Part shown: one piece after another, positions 57,817-64,000 of the stretch | Layout: the number at the start of each line of letters is the position of its first letter | How positions within the stretch are numbered: position 1 is the stretch's first letter | Assembly: GCF_027622945.1 (NCBI RefSeq) | Contig: NZ_JAPZVQ010000008.1 | Location: forward strand, 6,413-70,412 | DNA length: 64,000 nucleotides | DNA from: Glycomyces lechevalierae | GTDB taxonomy: Bacteria > Actinomycetota > Actinomycetes > Mycobacteriales > Micromonosporaceae | Direction of reading: 5' to 3' | Notes under the pieces: generated by a model | The model's input: only the letters and a program-made list of their open reading frames with translations | Told to the model about the DNA's origin: nothing | Databases searched by the model: none | Translations under genes and position numbers: made by a program

Positions 57817-59318
57817 CCGCCGTTACGCGGCCCGGCCGCGTGGTCATGGTGGTGGCCAACCGGATCGACGGGGACTCGCGCGTGCAGAAGTCCGCGCAGT
57901 CCATGGCCGAAGCAGGCTGGGAGGTCCACCTCGTCGGCCTCTCGGTCGCGCGCAAGCCCGAGCACTACCGGCACGGCGACGTCGACTACCACAAGATCCC
58001 CGTCCCCAAGATGGACCCGCCGCGCACCCTGCGCCGGCGCGTCGCGGGCCTGAAGTACCCGCTGGCGTACCGGGAGTCGGCCCGCGCCGGGCACGGCGTG
58101 CAGCGCATCAAGGCCGAGCGGATCGAGGTCGCCGCGATGGCCGAGGAGCCGGGCAGCGGCCTGCTGCGCGTGCCGCGCCTCGTGCGCCGCGCCGGGCGCA
58201 AGGTCCAGCGCGTGTGGATCGGCCGCCGCATCGACCAGACCAAGGCCCGCGACCGCCACCTCGCCCGCGAGAACGGGTTCCTCGACCGCGTCTCGCGCCG
58301 CTGGTGGACGCTGCTGCTGGGCGACCGCGTGTGGCGGCGGCTCGACAACGACGCCGTGCGCATCGAGCTCGCGCTGCTGCCCGAGATCGTCCGGCTCGAA
58401 CCGGACCTGCTGCACGCGCACGACATGTACCCGATCGGGTTCTGCGCCCGCGCCGCCGCGGCCTTGCGCCGCAAGGGCAAAGCGGTGAAGCTCCTGTACG
58501 ACGCGCACGAGTTCGTGCCCGGCTGCGACACGCTCCCGGCCGACCGCTTCGAGTCCCTGGTCCGCTACGAGCGGCGGTACCTGCCGTACGCGGACGCGAT
58601 CGTCACCGTCTCCCAGCCGCTCGCCGCGCTCCTCAAGGAGCACCATGGGCTGCAGCGGGAACCGGCGGTCGTGCTCAACGCGCCGCTCACGCCCGACTTC
58701 TCCCGGCCCGACCCGGGCGACGTGCGCACCGCCTGCGAACTCGGGCCGGACACGCCGCTCGCCGTCTACTCCGGCTGGGCCGCACCGGAACGCAAGATCG
58801 AGATGATCATCGAGGCGGCCCGGCAGGTCCCGGCGCTGCACGTCGCGTTCCTCGTCAACCGGCCGAACCACCCGTACGTCAAGTCGCTCATCGCGTTGGG
58901 CGAGCAGTACGGGATGGCCGAGCGGCTGCACTTCCGCGGCTACGTCGACTACGCCGACCTGCCGCGGTTCCTCTCCACCGCGACGATGGGCATCCACCCC
59001 ATGCAGACCGGGCCGATCAACCACGAGATCGCGCTGCCCAACAAGTTCTTCGAGTACAGCCACGCGCACCTGCCGCTCATTGTCTCCGATGTGAAGACCC
59101 TCTCGGAGGAGGTGCGGCGCATCGGCAACGGCGAGGTCTTCACCTCCGGGGACGTGGGCAGCCTCGTCACGGCCATCGACAAGGTGATCGCCGACCCCGA
59201 GTCGTACCGGGCCCCCTACCGCGATCCCGCGACGCTCGCCGCGTACACGTGGGAACGCCAAGTGGGCCAGTACGTCTCGCTGTACGAGGAACTCCTCGGG
59301 AAGGGGGCCCGGCGATGA
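57813..59318 (+). CDS. Family 4 glycosyltransferase (DGDSRVQK paralogue group)
   Basis: This 501-residue GT-B protein is the closest relative of the gene at 48158, sharing VANRIDGDSRVQK, KIPVPKMDPPRTLRR, YDAHEFVPGCDT, YSGWAAPERKIEMIIEAARQ and GIHPMQTGPINHEIALPNKF. The likely ancestral duplication spans operons, suggesting two similar linkages in one polymer or two polymers. GTG start overlaps the previous stop; its own stop overlaps the next ATG (ATGA). Confidence 0.86.
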   Translation: MTAVTRPGRVVMVVANRIDGDSRVQKSAQSMAEAGWEVHLVGLSVARKPEHYRHGDVDYHKIPVPKMDPPRTLRRRVAGLKYPLAYRESARAGHGVQRIKAERIEVAAMAEEPGSGLLRVPRLVRRAGRKVQRVWIGRRIDQTKARDRHLARENGFLDRVSRRWWTLLLGDRVWRRLDNDAVRIELALLPEIVRLEPDLLHAHDMYPIGFCARAAAALRRKGKAVKLLYDAHEFVPGCDTLPADRFESLVRYERRYLPYADAIVTVSQPLAALLKEHHGLQREPAVVLNAPLTPDFSRPDPGDVRTACELGPDTPLAVYSGWAAPERKIEMIIEAARQVPALHVAFLVNRPNHPYVKSLIALGEQYGMAERLHFRGYVDYADLPRFLSTATMGIHPMQTGPINHEIALPNKFFEYSHAHLPLIVSDVKTLSEEVRRIGNGEVFTSGDVGSLVTAIDKVIADPESYRAPYRDPATLAAYTWERQVGQYVSLYEELLGKGARR

Positions 59319-60511
59319 GCGCACGCCGACACGTGGCCGTGGTGACCCCCTGGTACCCCGACGCCCAACGCCCCTACCGGGGTTCGTTCGTGCAGGCGAT
59401 GGTCGAGGCCACCGCCCCCGGGCTGGACAGTGTGGACGTCTACCACCTGGACGGCTGGGCCGTGACCCGCGAACCGGAGAAGCTGGCCCGCGTCCGCGAC
59501 CTCCAGCACCGGCTCCTGCCGCGCGCCCTCGCACCGGCCCCGGCCGTCGCGGGCGCCCGGCTCTATCGCCTCCCGGTCGTCATCGAACGCAGCCGCGAGC
59601 ACGCCCTCCACGCCCGCCGCCACGCCGAATGGCTGCGCGTCGCCTTGGACGGCAAGCAGATCGAGGCGGACCTCATCCACGCGCACGTGCCCATGTACGG
59701 CGGGTACGCGGCGCTCGAGAACGCCCGCCCCGGCGCGCGCGTCTACCTCACCGAGCACTCCTCGTTCCTCGCGGACGTGCTCGCCCAGGAGGAGGCCCGC
59801 GCCCTCTACGACGAGATCCTGGACCGCAGCGCCGGGCTCTTCGTCGTCGGCGAGCCCCTGCACCGGCTCATCGAGGACGTCTTCCCGCACCACGCCGGGA
59901 AACTCGCGTACATCGCCAACCCGATCGACTTCCGCGTCCGCCGCCCCGAACCGCCGATCGCGTTGCGGCGCTGGCTGTCCGTGGCCGGGCTCATCGAACG
60001 CAAGCGCCTCGACCACCTCCTCCGCGCGTTCGCCGAATGCCGTGCCCAGGACCCTGACCTCCGGCTCACGCTCGCGGGTGAGGGCGAACTGCGCCGCCAG
60101 CTCCTCGCCCTCACTTCGGAACTGGGCCTTGACGACGCGGTGGACTTCATCGGCGCGGTCGAACCGGGCGACATCCCCGGGCTCATGGCCGACCACGACC
60201 TGCTCGTGCACACCAGCCGCCACGAGACCTTCGGCGTGGTCGTCGTCGAGGCGCTCGCCGCCGGCACCCCGGTCCTGGTGACCCGCTCGGGCGGCTCCGA
60301 CCAGGTCCTGGAAGGCATCGAGGAGGACGCGGGCGCGCTCGTCGACGTCGTCGATGACCCGTCGGTCTTCGCGGACGCCTACCGCTCCCTGCGCGACCGC
60401 TACCCCGGCAAGGTCGACCTCGACCGGGCCCGGGACCACTTGCGCGCCAAGTACTCCTACGAAGCCGTAGGCGACCACCACCACCGGATCTGGTTCGGAG
60501 ACGCATCGTGA
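59315..60511 (+). CDS. Family 4 glycosyltransferase
   Basis: This 398-residue GT4 protein starts VAVVTPWYPDAQRPYRGSFVQAM. The central HAHVPMYGGYAAL and TEHSSF segments precede the C-terminal domain LSVAGLIERKRLDHLLRAFAE. The donor site SRHETFGVVVVEALAAGTPVL is a textbook EX7E motif. It belongs to a different GT4 branch from the DGDSRVQK group. ATG overlaps the previous stop; a half-length transferase-like gene follows in a 4-bp overlap. Confidence 0.88.
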   Translation: MSARRHVAVVTPWYPDAQRPYRGSFVQAMVEATAPGLDSVDVYHLDGWAVTREPEKLARVRDLQHRLLPRALAPAPAVAGARLYRLPVVIERSREHALHARRHAEWLRVALDGKQIEADLIHAHVPMYGGYAALENARPGARVYLTEHSSFLADVLAQEEARALYDEILDRSAGLFVVGEPLHRLIEDVFPHHAGKLAYIANPIDFRVRRPEPPIALRRWLSVAGLIERKRLDHLLRAFAECRAQDPDLRLTLAGEGELRRQLLALTSELGLDDAVDFIGAVEPGDIPGLMADHDLLVHTSRHETFGVVVVEALAAGTPVLVTRSGGSDQVLEGIEEDAGALVDVVDDPSVFADAYRSLRDRYPGKVDLDRARDHLRAKYSYEAVGDHHHRIWFGDAS

Positions 60512-61047
60512 ACCTGCTCTTCCTCGCCCCGCAGGCCAGCCGGAAGCGCGCCGTCGCGATCGAGACCCGCCGCGCCCTCGACGACGGGCACCACGTGGTC
60601 CTCGTCGCCGAGGCCGGCGTGAACCGCGAAGGCTGGGACCTCGACCCGCGCGTCGAGGTCGAATGGCTGCAGGCCAACACCATCGACGCCGCCGAGCCGC
60701 GCGCGACCGCGCTCTTCGCCCGCAAGCTCCCGCTCGGCCTCCTGCGCCGCGTCGGCCGCGGCCCGCTCCGCAAACCCGCGGACAAGGCCGCCCGCCGGTG
60801 GAAGCGCCAGGTCACCAACCCGCTCGACGCCGACCGCAGACGCCGCACCGAGGCCCTGCGCGAACGCCACCGCCTCGAACGCGTCCAAGCGCGCATCGAA
60901 GCGGCGCAACCGGACTGGCTCGTCCTCTGCGAGTCCGCGGCCATCGAACTCGCCGCCGAGTTCGTGCCCGCCCTCCTCGACGCGCACCCCGACACCCGCG
61001 CGACCTACGCGTACGAGCCCCTGCCCGGAGGCGACCGTGACCGCTGA
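60508..61047 (+). CDS. Half-length glycosyltransferase-like protein
   Basis: This 179-residue protein looks like only the N-terminal Rossmann half of a GT-B transferase: LLFLAPQASRKRAVAIETRRAL then VEVEWLQANTI, a basic linker, and DWLVLCESAAIELAAEFVP. It stops where the donor-binding domain would begin. It is coupled by GTGA overlap to the GT4 upstream and overlaps the next gene by 11 bp. A structurally parallel protein lies at 62371. It could be a partner subunit of an adjacent GT or a relic; the intact overlaps favour function. Confidence 0.6.
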   Translation: MNLLFLAPQASRKRAVAIETRRALDDGHHVVLVAEAGVNREGWDLDPRVEVEWLQANTIDAAEPRATALFARKLPLGLLRRVGRGPLRKPADKAARRWKRQVTNPLDADRRRRTEALRERHRLERVQARIEAAQPDWLVLCESAAIELAAEFVPALLDAHPDTRATYAYEPLPGGDRDR

Positions 61048-62374
61048 ACCGCCGCCCCTACGGCTGCTCTACCTGGCCTTCTACTTCCCGCCCTCGCGCG
61101 CCAGCGGCGTCTACCGGGCCCGCGCCACCGCGAACTACTTCGCCGAGGCCGGCTGGGACGTCACCGTCGCCCGCGTCCCGCAGTGGTTCCTCACCGACGT
61201 GGTCGGCTCCACCGACGACGGCCTCCTGGACACTGTGGACCCCCGCATCGCAACGGTCAGCCCCGCGCTCGACGACTTCATGTGGGAGACCGACGTGCGC
61301 GCGTTCGGGTCCTTCCGCGGGAACTTCCCGTTCCTGGCCGCCCGCTGGCACAAATGGCTGCAGCGCTTCAAGTTCCCCGACCGGTACGCCTCCTGGGGCG
61401 AGTCCGCCGTCGCCGAGGGCCTGCGGCTCCACGCCGAACGCCCCTTCGACCTCATCGTCGCCACCGGCAACCCGTTCTCCGCCTTCGGCGCCGCCTACGA
61501 GCTCGGCAGGCGCACGGGCCTGCCGTACATCGTGGACTACCGCGACTCCTGGACCCTCGACCTGTTCACCAACGAGGACGCGTTCCCCAAGGGCGACAAG
61601 GCCTGGCGCTGGGAGAAGCGCATCCTCGAGAACGCCGCCGAGGCGCTGTTCGTGAACGAGGCCCTCCGCGAGTGGCACGCCGCGCGCTACCCGCGCGCGG
61701 CCGAGCGCATGCACGTGATGCTCAACGGCTGGGACCCCGACGTCCTCCCGCGGATCCCCGAGTCCACAGCGGACGAGAGCCGCCCGCTCTCCTACGCCTA
61801 CATCGGGACCCTCACCGCCAACCAGCCCGTGGACGCCCTCTTCGCGGGCTTCCGCGCCATGGCCGGCGCCGGCTCCCACCCCGGCAGCACCCTCGACCTC
61901 TACGGCCACCTCGGGTTCTTCGCGAAGTACGAGTCGCGGATGCGCGCCGACATCGGCCTGGACGACGAGGCCGAGGACCGCGTCCGCCACCACGGACCCG
62001 TCTCCAAGGCCGAGATCGGCGACGCGTACGCCGCGAGCGACGTGCTCGTGTTCCTCGTCGGCGGCTCCAAGTACGTGACCTCCGGGAAGATCTTCGAGTA
62101 CATGGCCACCGGCAAACCCATCGTCTCCGTGCACGAACCCGGTTCGGCCGCAGAGGAACTGCTGCGGGACTACCCGCTCTGGTTCAACCCCGGCAGCCTC
62201 GACCCCGGCGCCGTGGCCGCCGCCATGGCCGAGGCCGGGGACGCGGCCCGCAAGGCCGACCCGGACCTGGCCGAACGCGCCCGCGAATACGGCGCGGGCT
62301 TCACCCGCTACCGCGCCATAGAGGCCTTCGAACGGCGCGCCCGCGCCATCGCGCAGAACGGAGGCGAGCGATGA
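61037..62374 (+). CDS. Family 4 glycosyltransferase
   Basis: This 445-residue GT-B protein begins LRLLYLAFYFPPSRASGVYRARATANYF. It has IVDYRDSWTLDLFTNEDAF, YAYIGTLTANQPVDAL and the donor segment GGSKYVTSGKIFEYMATGKP. It is a paralogue of the gene at 52835, with colinear motifs, again linking the two operons. GTG 61037 lies inside the end of the upstream gene (11-bp overlap); the stop overlaps the next ATG (ATGA). Confidence 0.87.
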   Translation: MTAEPPPLRLLYLAFYFPPSRASGVYRARATANYFAEAGWDVTVARVPQWFLTDVVGSTDDGLLDTVDPRIATVSPALDDFMWETDVRAFGSFRGNFPFLAARWHKWLQRFKFPDRYASWGESAVAEGLRLHAERPFDLIVATGNPFSAFGAAYELGRRTGLPYIVDYRDSWTLDLFTNEDAFPKGDKAWRWEKRILENAAEALFVNEALREWHAARYPRAAERMHVMLNGWDPDVLPRIPESTADESRPLSYAYIGTLTANQPVDALFAGFRAMAGAGSHPGSTLDLYGHLGFFAKYESRMRADIGLDDEAEDRVRHHGPVSKAEIGDAYAASDVLVFLVGGSKYVTSGKIFEYMATGKPIVSVHEPGSAAEELLRDYPLWFNPGSLDPGAVAAAMAEAGDAARKADPDLAERAREYGAGFTRYRAIEAFERRARAIAQNGGER

Positions 62375-63024
62375 GCAGCACTGAAAGCACTGACACGCTC
62401 GAGACCACCGCCGGACTCCCCGAACGGGTCGTCATCCTCCTCTTCGGCAACGGCGCCATCAAGCGCACCAACGACTACGCGTACCAGATGGCCCGCCGCG
62501 GCGTGAAGGTCCAGGCCGTCGTCGCGGACGGCCAGGGCTGGCGCCGCGCGCCCGCCCTCCACCCCAGCGTCGAGGTGTACTCGCTCGCGAAGCCGGAGAA
62601 CCGCCAGCCGCTCCTGTGGCTCTACGAATCCGTCATCGAACGCGCCCCCGCCGCGGTGCTCCGCCGCCTCGACGGCAGGGTCCCCGGCGCCGGCCTCGCC
62701 CGCCGCGCCCACCGCAAGGCCGCCGGCTTCTGCCGCCGCAACCTCTTCTGGAAGCTCTACCGGCCCGTCCGCCACCAGGCCCTCCGCGCGATCGCGCTCC
62801 GCCGCATCGGCCGCCTCGACATCGGCGCCGCCGACCACGTCGTCTGCCCCGACCCCGCGGCCGTCCCCCTCGCCTGGTCCCTCGCCAAGCGCCACGCCCG
62901 CCCCGTCGTCACCCGCGCGCTCCACTACGGCCCCTACAAGGACCACCCCGTCGTCCTCCCCCTCGAACCCTGGGACCCCGACACCCACCGCAAGGAGGAC
63001 CGCCCGCCCTACCTGCCCCTCTGA
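62371..63024 (+). CDS. Second half-length glycosyltransferase-like protein
   Basis: This 217-residue protein has an N-terminal Rossmann-like part (RVVILLFGNGAIKRTNDYAY) and a long basic helical region (about residues 100–150). A final strand–helix unit, ADHVVCPDPAAVPLAWSLA, parallels the end of the protein at 60508. No donor-binding domain is present. It is the last gene of the six-gene operon, coupled by ATGA overlap and followed by a hairpin. Function unknown; a helper of the adjacent GT4 is possible. Confidence 0.55.
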   Translation: MSSTESTDTLETTAGLPERVVILLFGNGAIKRTNDYAYQMARRGVKVQAVVADGQGWRRAPALHPSVEVYSLAKPENRQPLLWLYESVIERAPAAVLRRLDGRVPGAGLARRAHRKAAGFCRRNLFWKLYRPVRHQALRAIALRRIGRLDIGAADHVVCPDPAAVPLAWSLAKRHARPVVTRALHYGPYKDHPVVLPLEPWDPDTHRKEDRPPYLPL

Positions 63025-63046
63025 ACCCGCCGCGGCCACGGCGGGT
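63025..63046 (+). terminator. Hairpin after the GT operon
   Basis: ACCCGCCG-cggcca-CGGCGGGT is an 8-bp stem right after the stop at 63024; a second small GCGGCC/GGCCGC hairpin follows at 63047–63060. Confidence 0.6.
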
Positions 63047-63068
63047 GCGGCCCCGGCCGCGGTGTCAC

Positions 63069-63074
63069 TAATAT
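63069..63074 (+). promoter_or_regulatory. -10 box TAATAT before the last GT4 gene
   Basis: TAATAT lies 53 bp before ATG 63128, a distance like those of the promoters at 41827 and 43715, so this gene starts a new transcription unit. Confidence 0.45.
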
Positions 63075-63127
63075 GGGGCTTTCCGTCCATCGCCCGGGCG
63101 GGAGGAGCCTCACAGAGAGAAGCACCG

Positions 63128-64000
63128 ATGTCGGACCAGGAGCGGCCGCACCCCCGCCGCCGCGTCGTCATGCTCGTCGACAACGCCATCGACGGCGACT
63201 CGCGGGTGCAGAAGGGCGCGAGGTCGATGGCCGAGCACGGCTGGGACGTCCACCTCATCGGCATCGCCCCCGGCAAGACGGCCTCCCGCTTCGAACTCGG
63301 CGGCGCGACCGCGTACCGGCGCGTCGTCAAGCTCTGGCCCGGCCTGAACCCGCTGCGCCAGCGCCTCGCGCGCGCCCGCTTCCCGTTCGCCCACGCCACG
63401 GTCGCGAAGGCCGAGCTGGAGTGGGAGCGGCGGCGGATCCTGCGCACCGAGGACGCGCAGCGGCGCCTGCTCGCCGAGCGCCGCGGCCGCGGCGGCCTGC
63501 CGCTGCTCGCGCAGCGGGTGCGGACGAAAGCCGGCGTGCGCTGGCTGCGCTTCCGCCTCTCCCAGACGCGGGGCATGGCCGAGGCGCAGAAGGCCCGCCC
63601 GGACGGCCGGCTGGAGCGGTTCGAGGCGTCGTACTGGAAGCTGATGCTCGGGGACCGTGCCTGGCGCAAGCTCGACCCGTGGTCCTTCCGCTTCGACCTG
63701 GCGTTCTCGCCGTTGATCACCAAGCTGGCGCCCGACCTGATTCACGTGCAGGACCACCGGATGCTCGGCGTCGGTGTGCGTGCGGCCGCCCGTGCTCGCG
63801 TCAAGGGACGCGAGGTCCCCGTCGTGTACGACGCCCACGAGTTCGTGCCCGGTATCAAGCCGAAGAACCCGAAGTGGCAGACCGCGCAGATCGCGCATGA
63901 GGCCGAATACGTGCCGTATGCCGACGCCGTGGTGACGGTGTCGCCGCGTATCGCCGAACTGCTCGTGGAAGAGCATGGGCTTTCCGAGACTCCCGAGATC
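63128..64000 (+). CDS. Family 4 glycosyltransferase (DGDSRVQK paralogue group), cut by window end
   Basis: The frame from ATG 63128 stays open for 291 codons to the last base. It reads RRRVVMLVDNAIDGDSRVQK, then HGWDVHLIGIAPGK, the basic insertion, WKLMLGDRAWRKLD and VVYDAHEFVPGIKPKNPKW, ending in DAVVTVSPRIAELL. It is thus the fourth member of the paralogue group, closest in layout to 56287 (both have the HEFxPGxKP form). The C-terminal donor-binding domain lies beyond the window. Confidence 0.85.
   Translation, partial: MSDQERPHPRRRVVMLVDNAIDGDSRVQKGARSMAEHGWDVHLIGIAPGKTASRFELGGATAYRRVVKLWPGLNPLRQRLARARFPFAHATVAKAELEWERRRILRTEDAQRRLLAERRGRGGLPLLAQRVRTKAGVRWLRFRLSQTRGMAEAQKARPDGRLERFEASYWKLMLGDRAWRKLDPWSFRFDLAFSPLITKLAPDLIHVQDHRMLGVGVRAAARARVKGREVPVVYDAHEFVPGIKPKNPKWQTAQIAHEAEYVPYADAVVTVSPRIAELLVEEHGLSETPEI

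Noticed and set aside
1..64000. CRISPR arrays, tRNA or rRNA genes
   Set aside because: No regularly spaced direct repeats and no tRNA-like T-arm or CCA-end sequences were seen on either strand by eye.

Overview
The window is high-GC DNA (codon third positions almost all G or C) from an actinobacterium. The best taxonomic marker is the order helicase – bldG – anti-sigma gene – hppA – topA (24.8–35.1 kb). From memory this matches the Streptomyces bldG neighbourhood, and it also fits Glycomycetales or Micromonosporales relatives. At least ten genes have a TANNNT -10 hexamer ending 6–7 nt before the start codon (leaderless transcripts), also typical of actinobacteria. I cannot assign a genus.

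Layout. (A) 0.2–12.6 kb: envelope-polymer genes. These are a nucleotide-sugar dehydrogenase, three GT2 glycosyltransferases, a large two-domain glycosyltransferase, a small membrane protein, a TagH-like ABC ATPase without a visible permease, a CDP-alcohol phosphatidyltransferase fusion and a secreted anchored protein. (B) 12.6–24.4 kb: mostly housekeeping genes. These are a NodB deacetylase, a UbiX-like prenyltransferase with a small partner, UDP-glucose dehydrogenase, acyl-CoA dehydrogenase, an I36-like inhibitor, a TauE exporter, malate dehydrogenase, PAP2 phosphatase, APC permease, a DUF3263 protein, a HAD hydrolase, and a 31-residue membrane peptide coupled to a nitrobindin-like protein. 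(C) 24.4–35.1 kb: a structured intergenic region with two DnaA boxes, an MrfA-like helicase, bldG and its anti-sigma partner, the K+-independent H+-pyrophosphatase, a solo tnpB element, and topA. (D) 35.3–40.0 kb: a teichoic-acid-like set (GT4, IspD/TarI-type cytidylyltransferase, sugar nucleotidyltransferase, TagF/TarL-type polymerase). (E) 40.0–64 kb: a Cys-rich conserved protein, a sugar isomerase-like protein, a Stealth phosphotransferase, and three operons for an acidic surface glycan, ending inside a GT4 gene.

How the genes work together. Region E holds family-level candidates for all five enzymes that convert UDP-GlcNAc to UDP-2,3-diacetamido-mannuronic acid: 6-dehydrogenase, 3-dehydrogenase, 3-aminotransferase, N-acetyltransferase and 2-epimerase. 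They lie among eight or more glycosyltransferases and a GalE. Region D supplies CDP-activated polyol or glycerol phosphate and a polymerase, and region A supplies an export ATPase and further transferases. The window is therefore mainly a cell-wall glycopolymer locus (teichoic plus teichuronic-like) interleaved with conserved chromosomal genes.

Other notable structure: five same-direction copies of a 24-nt partly palindromic element (26.8–41.0 kb), two of them inside the helicase reading frame; two half-length glycosyltransferase-like proteins coupled to full GT4 genes; and a candidate omega RNA behind tnpB. No tRNA, rRNA or CRISPR array was seen.
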